Below are positions 33,278 through 41,596 of a DNA stretch of 64,000 bases, in pieces. A program made the translations under genes and the position numbers. Within the stretch, counting starts at the first letter, position 1. Every line of letters begins with the position of its first letter. The notes under the pieces were generated by a model. That model was given only the letters and a program-made list of their open reading frames with translations. It did no database searches and was not told the origin of the DNA. This DNA comes from Qipengyuania_B thermophila (GTDB lineage: Bacteria > Pseudomonadota > Alphaproteobacteria > Sphingomonadales > Sphingomonadaceae): positions 1 to 64,000 of the forward strand of contig NZ_SDSI01000003.1 in NCBI RefSeq assembly GCF_004153605.1. The letters run 5' to 3'.

Positions 33278-33610
33278 TCAGTCGGCGCGGAAGTAATCGG
33301 AGCGCATCACCTCGACATCCGAGAGGAACAGCACGCCGGCATGGCTCGCGAAGAACCCGCGCAGCGTGTCGGCCGCCTGGCGGACGCGCTCCGACGGTCC
33401 CACGCCGACGAACATGACAAGGCCGGTCTCGTCGCTGAAGATGGTGCGGCCCTGATGAAATCCGCTGTGGCCCATGCCGGCCACGTCGCGGATCATCGTC
33501 CACCCGGCGATCCCCGCCTCGGCAAGGGCGCTTTCGATCAGCCGGTGGTCGGCGGCGTGCACCACCACTTCGATCTTCTTCATCGAGGACAGGGTCGGAT
33601 TGTCGTTCAT
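33278..33610 (-). CDS. PII-like protein associated with DabAB
   Basis: The 110-residue product has a PII/CutA-like ferredoxin fold pattern (KKIEVVVHAADHRLIESALAEAG, then GWTMIRDVAGMGHSG and a final strand VLFLSDVEVMRSDYF). The loop HSGFHQGRTIF resembles a T-loop-like segment. Small PII-like genes beside dabA occur in many inorganic carbon transport operons and may sense nucleotides or carbon status. The gene is 40 bases downstream of dabA on the same strand, so it is likely the last gene of the operon. An alternative start at 33580 would remove ten residues. Confidence 0.82.
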   Translation of the reverse strand: MNDNPTLSSMKKIEVVVHAADHRLIESALAEAGIAGWTMIRDVAGMGHSGFHQGRTIFSDETGLVMFVGVGPSERVRQAADTLRGFFASHAGVLFLSDVEVMRSDYFRAD

Positions 33611-33650
33611 CACGGGCCTTTCGGTCTGACGGGGCGGAAGGGGCTGCCGG

Positions 33651-36116
33651 TCACGACAGCGGGACGGAGGGCCAGCGGTGCTGCTGGCCGGTGATCGGGT
33701 CGAGGATGACGAGGTGGACCCAGCCGTTGCCGAACAGGCGGCGCAGCACGTCCTGCCCCTCGACCACGGCGCGCACATGCTCGACCGGCGCTTCGACGAT
33801 GGTGGTCAGCCGGCGCGGGACGTGGGCGGGCGTGCCGTCGTCGTGAAAGAGCGACTGGCGCGGCAGGCCGATCGCCAGGTCGCCGCCATTGCCGCGCAGC
33901 ACGCCGAAGCCGCCGACCGGATTGTGCACCGTCTTGTCGCCCGCGCCCAGCACCTCGTTGTCGGCGGTGGAGAACAGGTACTGGCAGTTGATCCACTGCG
34001 CGACCACCATCGGCGCGGTGAGGATGGTGGCGAGCGCCTCTCCGGACGCGTCGCCGCGCCAGTCGTAATCGTGGAGGAAGGCCGCGCCCCCGAGATCGAC
34101 GGAGCGGGTCAGGCTGCGTGGCGCGACGATGAAGGCCGCATTGCCCGTCAGACCCCATTCCGGGCGCACCTCCGCCCAATGCGCCGCGCCGCGCGCCAGG
34201 TCGTCGGCCGGGCGGTGCAGCCGCGTCGCGCGCGCCGCCCGCACGCCAGCCCCGGCCTCGACGAGCGACGCGGACAGCGCCGCGATGTCGCCATGATGAC
34301 TGGCGGGCGCCAGATGCGTGTCGAACAGCCGGATTTCGTCGGTGGTGGTGTTGTGCTCGGCGCCGAGGAACCAGCACTGCTCCGGAATGTCGAGCGCGGC
34401 GCGGATCGCCGGCTCGTTGAAGATGGCCGCCAGCACCCGCGCATTGGGCGCGCCGCCATGGCCCGCGCACGCGCCGCAATCGAGCGCCGAGGCGTAGGGG
34501 TTGTTGACCGCTTCGCCCGCATGGCCGGTCAGCACCACCAGCCGCGATTGCGGGCGGATGCCGGTAAGCGCGATGAACCCGCGCGCATAGGCCAGCCGCT
34601 CGTCGGGGGTCAGGCCGGTGCAGGATCCATGCGGGTCGAGCGACGGCATCAGCGCATGCGGATCGCCCTGCCGGCGCAGCAGGCGCCGCGCCAGCAGCGG
34701 CGCGGCGGTGCGCAGCGCCATCCACGCGCCGGCGGCCGCGCCGACCGTTTCTGCCGTGGCGTAGGCGGTGGCCGATCCGGCCTTCAGCCGGTCGAACAGG
34801 GTCAGGGCTGCGGCGCGGCGGTGGCGGCGGGTGCGCAGCCGCTCGGCTTCGCCCTCGCATCCGCGGGCAGGCAGAAGGGCAAGGTCGTGCTGCGGCGAGA
34901 CCAGCACCGGCAACTGGCGCTGGCGCCGCTGTCCGGGTTCCGCAACGGCTATCATCAGCCCGAAGAAGCCGGCATAGCCCACCGTCTGGTAGGCTCCCTG
35001 AGCCTCCACCGCCCGCCGCATCGGTTCCGAACGCACGTCGATGCAGAACACGAGCTGGGCATCGGGCACGTGCGCGTCGCTGCGTCCGGCGCTGGTCTGC
35101 GCCGCGGAAAGGCGGGCGAGCAGGGGCGTGGTGAAGCTGTCCTCGGCCGCCTGCATGAACAGGAGCGACAGCGCCGCCGGATCGAGGGCGACGATCTCCT
35201 CCACCGTGTCCGGCAGCGGCGCGTCCAGACCCAGATGCTGCGCGAGCTGCCGCACGGTCGCGGCCGGGTCGTGGCGCATCGGCGCGGCTTCCGGCGCGCC
35301 AAGGACGGCGTCGGCGAAGAGCAGGGCCGCGATCAGGTCGGCCATGTCGGCCGGCGCCTCGGCGGCCATGTCGGGATCGGCCTGTTCGGTGCGCCAGCGG
35401 ATGTGCCCTGCCCAGCCGGGCAGACGGGCGACGCACCGCGCGAGCCGCGTCTGCGGGTTCGCGTCCGCAGCCCCCTCCCGTCCGAGCGCCCAGCCGATCG
35501 CGTCGAGAGGTTGAGCCGGGCATGTGGCGGTGTCGGCGCGGCGGGCGCGAGGCATCTGCTCCGTCACCAGCGCGCGCGCCAGGGCGAACAGCCCGCCCGT
35601 GGCGGCGGCACTGCCGAAGGCGACGACCGGGCGGGAGAAATACGCGGCGCAGGCGTCGGCGACGAGCAGGGCCGCCGGGTCGGTCACGGGCTGGGGCGCC
35701 GGATCCTCGGGGAGGTGCAGCAGCCGGGCCATGAGCAGGTCGAGGCGCGACACGCCTGCGGCGACGTTCGCTGCGGCGGCGTCGGGACCGCCGAGCCATG
35801 CCGTTGCCGCGGTGCGCAGCGCCGCCTCCTCGACCGCGCCGTCCGTCAGCAGCCTGCGCCACAGGGCCAGTGGCAGCCATGGCCGCGCCCGGAACGTCTC
35901 CGCCGCCAGCCGCACCGCCTTGCCGAACGGCTCGGTCTCGAACCCGCTGAGCGGATTGACGGCGATGGCTCCGTCGAGCGGCCACAGGGGCGGCACGGTG
36001 CGCGCGGCGAGTTCGACCGCGAGCGCCAGCTCGGCGCGGGTGAACTGCCGGGTGGCGGGGACGGGCGAGGCGGCCTCAGCCGGATGCGCAGGGGCAAGGA
36101 GGGTGGCGGGCTTCAT
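33651..36116 (-). CDS. dabA: Inorganic carbon transporter subunit DabA
   Basis: The 821-residue protein is a DUF2309/UPF0753 member. The beta-carbonic-anhydrase-like zinc site is visible: C358 and D360 in VFCIDVRSEP, H532 in LTGHAGE and C547 in LDCGACAGHGG. The spacing of the last two matches the described Halothiobacillus enzyme (15 residues). DabA works with the membrane protein DabB to convert CO2 to bicarbonate in a one-way, energy-coupled manner. I prefer the ATG at 36116, ten bases after AGGA, over a GTG at 36122 that is too close to it. It starts only 12 bases after the dabB stop. Confidence 0.95.
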   Translation of the reverse strand: MKPATLLAPAHPAEAASPVPATRQFTRAELALAVELAARTVPPLWPLDGAIAVNPLSGFETEPFGKAVRLAAETFRARPWLPLALWRRLLTDGAVEEAALRTAATAWLGGPDAAAANVAAGVSRLDLLMARLLHLPEDPAPQPVTDPAALLVADACAAYFSRPVVAFGSAAATGGLFALARALVTEQMPRARRADTATCPAQPLDAIGWALGREGAADANPQTRLARCVARLPGWAGHIRWRTEQADPDMAAEAPADMADLIAALLFADAVLGAPEAAPMRHDPAATVRQLAQHLGLDAPLPDTVEEIVALDPAALSLLFMQAAEDSFTTPLLARLSAAQTSAGRSDAHVPDAQLVFCIDVRSEPMRRAVEAQGAYQTVGYAGFFGLMIAVAEPGQRRQRQLPVLVSPQHDLALLPARGCEGEAERLRTRRHRRAAALTLFDRLKAGSATAYATAETVGAAAGAWMALRTAAPLLARRLLRRQGDPHALMPSLDPHGSCTGLTPDERLAYARGFIALTGIRPQSRLVVLTGHAGEAVNNPYASALDCGACAGHGGAPNARVLAAIFNEPAIRAALDIPEQCWFLGAEHNTTTDEIRLFDTHLAPASHHGDIAALSASLVEAGAGVRAARATRLHRPADDLARGAAHWAEVRPEWGLTGNAAFIVAPRSLTRSVDLGGAAFLHDYDWRGDASGEALATILTAPMVVAQWINCQYLFSTADNEVLGAGDKTVHNPVGGFGVLRGNGGDLAIGLPRQSLFHDDGTPAHVPRRLTTIVEAPVEHVRAVVEGQDVLRRLFGNGWVHLVILDPITGQQHRWPSVPLS

Positions 36117-36128
36117 GGTCACGGGGTC

Positions 36129-37490
36129 CTAGCTGTTCAGGAGGCGGACATAGACGGCGGACGGCAGCAGGCCGCCCGCGCGGCGGCGCGCCGTCTGCGC
36201 CAGCCATGCAAGGTTGAAGACGGCCCAGAGGCCGACAACGAGCCATAGCCCGGCCGGGGCCTCGCCATAGGGCCGGGCGAGCAGGGCACCCGCCAGCGTC
36301 ACGCCGCCGGCATAGGTCACCGCCAGGACGAGCGTTGCGGCGAGCAGCGCCGGCGTCCGCAGGAGCGCCGGCGCGGCGGCCAGCGCGGCCGCAACGGCGA
36401 GAGCGACGGGCAGGGCACCGGTCGGCGGCAGGCCGGCGGCGATCGTCAGCGCGCCGGCCGCGGCGCTGAGCACCACCGCGACCGCGGTCGCGCCGAGCGT
36501 GGGCGCGGCGACGGCCGCATCGGCGCGGCGCCCGATCGCCGAGCCGGAGGCAAGGAACAGCCACGCCTTGAACAGGCCGTGCGCCACGATGTGCCACAGC
36601 GCGGCGGCATAGGCGCCAAGGCCGCAGGTCATCAGCATGAACCCCATCTGCGCCACGGTCGAGCCGGCCAGCGCGCGCTTCACGTCGGGGCGCACCAGCA
36701 TGATGCCTGTGCCCCACAACGCGGCGAACACGCCGGCGCCGATCACCAGCCATTGCGCGGCGGGGGCGCTCTCGAGCACCGGCCCGAAGCGGATCAGCAG
36801 CACCCCGCCGGCGTTGACGAACCCGGCATGCATCAGCGCCGAAACCGGCGTCGGCGCGGTCATCGACCGCGTGAGCCAGCGGGAGAAGGGCGGCAGGGCG
36901 CACCGCGCCGCCGCGGCGACGACCAGCAGCACCGCGCCGAGGGTGTTCAGCGCGGTCGGCGTGGCGGCCGCGCGCTCCGCAATCACCGCCACGTCGCGCG
37001 ACCCAGCCTGCCAGGCGAGCAGCACGAGGCCGGCGACCAGTGCCGCATCGCCGACGGTGAACAGGCGCAGGGCCCGGCGCCGCGCCGCGCGCGCCTCGGC
37101 CCAGTGCCGCTGATGACCGATGAGATCGGCGAGCACCCATCCCGACACCAGCCATCCGGCGATCAGCGACAGCACCGACTGCGTGCCGGTCAGCAGCAGC
37201 ACGGCGGCGAGAAGAACGAGCACGTTGACCGCGAAGCGCGTGCGCGCTCCGTCCGCCCTCAGATAGCGCTGCGCGAAGCCCAGCACGATCGCCCCGATGC
37301 CAAGGGTGAGGGCGCCGACGAGAAGGAACAGGCCCGATCCGGCCCTGCCCATGGCCGCAGCGACGACCAGCAGGCCCAGGGCCGCCGTCGTGCCGGCGGC
37401 GGCGAGCGTGACGGGGTCGCCGGCGCGGCGGCTGCCGGCAAGCACCGCGGCCAGCGCGAGCACCGCGAAGATGATGAGCATCAGCGACAT
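36129..37490 (-). CDS. dabB: DabB, proton-pumping NuoL-like membrane subunit
   Basis: The 453-residue protein has about 13 membrane helices and belongs to the Nuo5/MrpA-type proton-translocating family: SLIAGWLVSGWVLADLIGH, then CALPPFSRWLTRSM, the lysine segment LVRPDVKRALAGSTVAQMGFM and the histidine-containing ALWHIVAHGLFKAWLFL. It would couple the ion gradient to CO2 hydration by DabA. A GGGGAG site precedes the ATG at 37490. It heads the dabB-dabA-PII-like operon and is divergent from the lysR gene. Confidence 0.93.
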   Translation of the reverse strand: MSLMLIIFAVLALAAVLAGSRRAGDPVTLAAAGTTAALGLLVVAAAMGRAGSGLFLLVGALTLGIGAIVLGFAQRYLRADGARTRFAVNVLVLLAAVLLLTGTQSVLSLIAGWLVSGWVLADLIGHQRHWAEARAARRRALRLFTVGDAALVAGLVLLAWQAGSRDVAVIAERAAATPTALNTLGAVLLVVAAAARCALPPFSRWLTRSMTAPTPVSALMHAGFVNAGGVLLIRFGPVLESAPAAQWLVIGAGVFAALWGTGIMLVRPDVKRALAGSTVAQMGFMLMTCGLGAYAAALWHIVAHGLFKAWLFLASGSAIGRRADAAVAAPTLGATAVAVVLSAAAGALTIAAGLPPTGALPVALAVAAALAAAPALLRTPALLAATLVLAVTYAGGVTLAGALLARPYGEAPAGLWLVVGLWAVFNLAWLAQTARRRAGGLLPSAVYVRLLNS

Positions 37491-37531
37491 GAGAACTCCC
37501 CTGAATGCGGGCCCTATGTGAGACGCTGCGG

Positions 37532-37549
37532 TTATTTGTGAAACGATAA
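37532..37549. promoter_or_regulatory. Candidate LysR operator between dabB and lysR
   Basis: TTAT-N10-ATAA (37532-37549) is an interrupted palindrome of the size LysR regulators bind. It lies in the 65-base gap between the two divergent genes and just upstream of the lysR ATG. The region is clearly AT-richer than its surroundings, as expected for shared promoters. Confidence 0.5.
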
Positions 37550-37555
37550 GTTGCA

Positions 37556-38443
37556 ATGGTGGTCATTTCGGATGCAAATGCCCAGATGCCGCGCACGCTT
37601 GACCTTGATCTCCTTCGCAGCTTCGTCACCGTTGCCGAACTCGGCGGCTTCACCCGTGCCGGCACCCGCCTTGGCCGCACCCAGTCGGCCGTCAGCCTGC
37701 AGATCAAGCGGCTGGAGGAGCAGGTCGGGGTGCCGCTGATCGCACGCGGGCCGCGCCACTTTGCCCTGACGGGTGCGGGGCGCCGGCTGCTCCCGCACGC
37801 ACGGCAGATGCTGCGCATGAACGATGCGGCGATGGCCGAACTGGTCGAGCCCGAGGTGGCCGGGCTGGTGCGGCTCGGCGTACCGGAGGACTTCGCCACC
37901 GCCCACCTGCCGGAAGTGCTCGCCGAATTCACCGACGCGCATCCCAAGGTCGAGCTGGAGGTGACCTGCGACTTCACCCTCAATCTCGAACAGGCGTTCC
38001 GGGCGGGGCGTTTCGACCTCGTGCTGGTGAAGCGCGAGCCGGAGGTCGCCCTCACCGGGATGCGGGTGTGGCGCGAACCGCTGATCTGGGTCGCGCGGGA
38101 CCACCTGTCGGTGCCGGCCGACGGACCGCTGCTGCTGATCGCGTCGCCCGAGCCGTGCGTCTACCGCCACCGCGCGATCGCCGCCCTGGAGGCGGTCGGG
38201 CGGCCGTGGCGGTGCTCCTACACCTCGACCAGCCTCGCGGGCACGCAGGCGGCCGTGCGCGCGGGCCTCGGCGTCGCGGTGCTGCCGCGCGAGATGTGTC
38301 CGGACACGCTGACGCCGGTGCCCGAAGGTGTGCTGCCGGCCCTGGCCGACACCGAGATCGCGCTGATCGAGGCGCCAGGCGCCAGCCACAGCGCGCGCCG
38401 CTTTGCCCAGCACATCGCCCAGGCGCTCGAACGCGGCGCCTGA
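37556..38443 (+). CDS. LysR-type transcriptional regulator divergent from dabBA
   Basis: The 295-residue product has the N-terminal winged helix-turn-helix (LDLDLLRSFVTVAELGGFTRAGTRL, then RTQSAVSLQIKRLEEQVG) and a two-lobed effector domain (GLVRLGVPEDFATAHLPEVLAEF, then GRFDLVLVKREPEV). Its divergent position next to dabB suggests that it controls the carbon-uptake operon, perhaps in response to CO2-related metabolites, as CbbR-type regulators do. The ATG at 37556 lies only seven bases after the candidate operator and lacks a ribosome site. The ATG at 37586 is an alternative start that still keeps the whole DNA-binding domain. Confidence 0.92.
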   Translation: MVVISDANAQMPRTLDLDLLRSFVTVAELGGFTRAGTRLGRTQSAVSLQIKRLEEQVGVPLIARGPRHFALTGAGRRLLPHARQMLRMNDAAMAELVEPEVAGLVRLGVPEDFATAHLPEVLAEFTDAHPKVELEVTCDFTLNLEQAFRAGRFDLVLVKREPEVALTGMRVWREPLIWVARDHLSVPADGPLLLIASPEPCVYRHRAIAALEAVGRPWRCSYTSTSLAGTQAAVRAGLGVAVLPREMCPDTLTPVPEGVLPALADTEIALIEAPGASHSARRFAQHIAQALERGA

Positions 38444-38480
38444 GGCTTCGCGGGACGTGACGGCGCCCGGTCGCCCCGGT

Positions 38481-40256
38481 ATGGCCGCGCTCATGCTCGA
38501 CCAGGCGCGTGCGGTGCTTCGCACCACGTTCGGATTTCCCGACTTCCGCGGCGTCCAGGCCGAGGTGATCGCGCGCGTCCTGCAGGGTCGGCGCACGCTG
38601 GCAGTGATGCCGACCGGCGCGGGCAAGTCGCTGACATACCAGCTTCCTGCGGCGATGCTGGCGGGGACGGGTGTGGTGATCAGCCCGCTGATCGCGCTGA
38701 TGCACGACCAGCTGCGCACGGCCGAGGCGGTCGGGCTGCGCGCCGCGGCGCTGACCAGCGCCGACGACGACCGCGCGGCCACGGTGGAGCGGCTCCGGTC
38801 CGGAGCGCTCGACCTCCTCTACATCGCGCCCGAAAGGGCGGCGCAGGCAGGCTTCCGCGCCCTGCTGGCCGATGTGCCGCTGGCGCTGTTCGCCATCGAC
38901 GAGGCGCATTGCGTCAGTGAATGGGGCCATGACTTCCGACCCGACTACCGGCTGCTGCGCGGTCTCCTCGACGCGCATCCCGCGGTGCCGCGCCTCGCTC
39001 TGACGGCGACGGCGGATGCCCACACCCGCGCCGACATCCTCAATCAGCTCGGCATCGGCGCGGACGGGCTCATCGTGGCCGGCTTCGACCGGCCCAACAT
39101 CCGCTATGCCATGGCTCCGCGGACGAGCGCGGCGCGACAGATCGCCGGCGTCATGGCCGAACAGCCCGGCCCCGGCATCGTCTATGCGCCGAGCCGCGCG
39201 GGCGCCGAGTCGCTGGCGGCTGCGCTGGCGCATACGGGACGGCCGCTGCGCGTCTACCACGCGGGCCTCGACCCTGCGGTCCGGGCCGCCAGCCAGGCCG
39301 ACTTCGTCGCAAGCGAATCGATGGTGATGGTGGCGACGGTGGCGTTCGGCATGGGCATCGACAAGCCGGATGTGCGGTTCGTCGCCCATGCGGGGCTGCC
39401 GCGGTCGATCGAGGCCTTCTACCAGGAGACCGGCCGCGCGGGCCGCGACGGCGATCCGGCGTCGGCGCACCTGTTCTGGAGCGGAGACGATTTCGCCCGC
39501 GCCCGCGCCCGTCTTGCCGACCTCGAACCCGCGCGGCGCGAACAGGAGGCGCAGCGCCTTGCCGTTCTGGCCGGTCTGGTGGAGACGGCCGGGTGCCGGC
39601 GCGCCGTGCTGCTGCGGCATTTCGGTGATCCGGCGCCGGAACGCTGCGGCAACTGCGACACCTGCCTCGACCCGCCGGCGACGCGCGACGCCACCGAACT
39701 TGCCCGCAAATACCTGTCGGCGGTGTTCCGCACCGGCCAACGCTTCGGCACGGGTCATCTGGAAGACGTGCTCACCGGCCGCTCGAGCGCGCGCAGCCGG
39801 GAGCAGGGCCACGAATCGCTGTCGGTGTGGAACATCGTCGATGACGAGGAAGCCGCGCTGCTGCGGCCGGTCGCGCGCGCCCTGTTGCTGCGCGACGCGC
39901 TGCGAGCGACGCCGCATGGCGGGCTCCATCTCGGCCCTGCGGCGCGCGCGCTGCTGAAGGGAGAGGCGGAGCTTCGCGTCGCCGTTCCGCCCAGGCGCCG
40001 CCGGGCGACGCGCGAAAGTCCAGCCAATCCGGACGGCGATCCGCTGTTCGAGGCCTTGCGCCAGAAACGGCGCGAGCTGGCGCGCGACGCCGGCGTGCCG
40101 CCCTATGTCGTGTTCCATGACGCGGTGCTGCGCGAGATGACGGCCGCGCGACCACGCACCCGCGATGCGCTGGGCCGGATTGCGGGGATCGGCGCGCGCA
40201 AGCTCGACCTCTATGCGGAGCCGTTCCTCGCCGTGATCCGCGCGCAGTGCGGATGA
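38481..40256 (+). CDS. recQ: ATP-dependent DNA helicase, RecQ family
   Basis: The 591-residue protein has all RecQ parts: Walker A MPTGAGKS (43-50), DEAH box AIDEAHCVSEWGHDFRPDY (about 138-156), motif VI QETGRAGRDG, a zinc-binding helical region (C in AGCRRAVLLRHFG and CGNCDTC), and a C-terminal HRDC domain (PLFEALRQKRRELARDAG). It unwinds DNA during recombination repair. The frame is open upstream to 38403, overlapping lysR, but the ATG at 38481 gives the family N-terminus. GTG at 38457 is possible. It follows lysR on the same strand without a visible link in function. Confidence 0.94.
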   Translation: MAALMLDQARAVLRTTFGFPDFRGVQAEVIARVLQGRRTLAVMPTGAGKSLTYQLPAAMLAGTGVVISPLIALMHDQLRTAEAVGLRAAALTSADDDRAATVERLRSGALDLLYIAPERAAQAGFRALLADVPLALFAIDEAHCVSEWGHDFRPDYRLLRGLLDAHPAVPRLALTATADAHTRADILNQLGIGADGLIVAGFDRPNIRYAMAPRTSAARQIAGVMAEQPGPGIVYAPSRAGAESLAAALAHTGRPLRVYHAGLDPAVRAASQADFVASESMVMVATVAFGMGIDKPDVRFVAHAGLPRSIEAFYQETGRAGRDGDPASAHLFWSGDDFARARARLADLEPARREQEAQRLAVLAGLVETAGCRRAVLLRHFGDPAPERCGNCDTCLDPPATRDATELARKYLSAVFRTGQRFGTGHLEDVLTGRSSARSREQGHESLSVWNIVDDEEAALLRPVARALLLRDALRATPHGGLHLGPAARALLKGEAELRVAVPPRRRRATRESPANPDGDPLFEALRQKRRELARDAGVPPYVVFHDAVLREMTAARPRTRDALGRIAGIGARKLDLYAEPFLAVIRAQCG

Positions 40257-40285
40257 GCGAGCCTCCTTCGCCCGCGCACCGACGC

Positions 40286-41596
40286 TCAGCGGGGGGCGAG
40301 GGGAAAGCGGATGTCGACCGCGAGCCCGTCCGGAGTGAACCGGCGCTCCACGCTGCCTCCCAGCTGCCGTGCCGAGCTGGTCATGAGCATTGAGCCGAAG
40401 CCCTGCCGCTCGGGCGCCTGCGGCGGGGCAGCGACCCCGGTCTCCCGCCATTCGAGCACAACCCCGTCACCCTCCACCCGCCAGTGGACTTGGATTTCGC
40501 CGCCATGTTTCCAGGCGCCGTACTTGACCGCATTGGTCGTGAGTTCGTGCAGCACCAGTCCCAGCGGTGTCGCCGCCTCCTGCGGCAGCGTGACGGGCGG
40601 CCCGTCGATCCGCGCCTGCATCGTGTCGGACTGGTAGGGCGCAAGGGCGGTGGCGACGAGCTGCTCCAGCGTGCCCGTGCGCGTGCTGCCGGTGCCCTGC
40701 GTCACCTCGTGCGCGGTGAGCAGCGCGCGGATCCGGTCGGCGATGCGCGTCACCACCGGCTTGGCTTCCGGCGCATCGCGGGCGGACATCTGGACGATGG
40801 CGAGGACCACCGCGAACAGGTTCTTGACCCGGTGGTTGAGCTCGCTGGCCAGCAGGTCGGCCCGGTCCCGCGCCGCGGCCAGCGCGGCGGCCCCTTCGGC
40901 CTCCGCTTCGGCCAGGGCGTTGCGCTGGATCAGCCGGTAGCCGAACAGCAGCGCGATGATTAGCGCCGCGATCAGCCCCACGAGCAGCGGCAGCAGCCGC
41001 GCCTCGGCCTGCGACGCCTCGACGATGGCTTCGCGCAGGATGGCACTTTCGATCGCCTCCATCTCGCGGGTGGCGAACCGCAGCCGGTTCATCGCCTCGA
41101 AGCCATGGTTGTCGAGCACCTGGCGCCGGGCGTCGAGAACGCGGCCCTGCTGCACGAGGCCGACCACCTCGTCCAGTTCGGCGAATTTGGTGCGGGTAAG
41201 GGCGGTGATCTCGGCGAGCAGCTCGCGCTGGCGCGGCGTCAGATCCTCGCCAAGACCGCTGTGCAGGCGTTGCAGCGCCGTGTTGTATTCGGCCCGCGCC
41301 GCGAGATAGGGCTGAAGATAGCGGCGGTCGAGCGTCAGGAGATAGCCGCGCTGTCCCGTCTCGCCGTTCAGCGCGGCCCGCTCGACCTGCCGGATCTCGA
41401 ACAGCACGGCCACCGTCTGGGCGGCCTGCTCCCGCTGCCGCCGTTCGGTCTGCACGGTCTGGAACACCAGCAGCAGCAGGCCGAAGATGGTGCCGGCAAT
41501 CACCGCCAGCAGGAGGGAATTGAGCAGCCGCCGCCGGGTCCGTGACGAACCGGAGCGGCCCGGCTGCAAGGCCTCGGGACGCGGCATCTCGCTCAA
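40286..41596 (-). CDS. Sensor histidine kinase, CHASE3 plus HWE/HisKA_2 type
   Basis: The 436-residue protein has two membrane helices (about 27-47 and 201-220) around a periplasmic CHASE3-like helical bundle with RAALNGETGQRGYLLTLD and YLQPYLAARAEY. The cytoplasmic part has the phospho-acceptor histidine H255 in SELNHRVKNLF and the ATP-binding N box LHELTTNAVKYGA, typical of the HWE/HisKA_2 kinases common in Alphaproteobacteria and used in general stress and light responses. No response regulator gene is adjacent. Its ATG overlaps the stop of polA by four bases, which implies coupled translation of two unrelated functions. Confidence 0.93.
   Translation of the reverse strand: MSEMPRPEALQPGRSGSSRTRRRLLNSLLLAVIAGTIFGLLLLVFQTVQTERRQREQAAQTVAVLFEIRQVERAALNGETGQRGYLLTLDRRYLQPYLAARAEYNTALQRLHSGLGEDLTPRQRELLAEITALTRTKFAELDEVVGLVQQGRVLDARRQVLDNHGFEAMNRLRFATREMEAIESAILREAIVEASQAEARLLPLLVGLIAALIIALLFGYRLIQRNALAEAEAEGAAALAAARDRADLLASELNHRVKNLFAVVLAIVQMSARDAPEAKPVVTRIADRIRALLTAHEVTQGTGSTRTGTLEQLVATALAPYQSDTMQARIDGPPVTLPQEAATPLGLVLHELTTNAVKYGAWKHGGEIQVHWRVEGDGVVLEWRETGVAAPPQAPERQGFGSMLMTSSARQLGGSVERRFTPDGLAVDIRFPLAPR

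Noticed and set aside
33678..36248. Open frame of 856 codons on the plus strand
   Set aside because: It is antisense to dabA, which has all expected catalytic residues.
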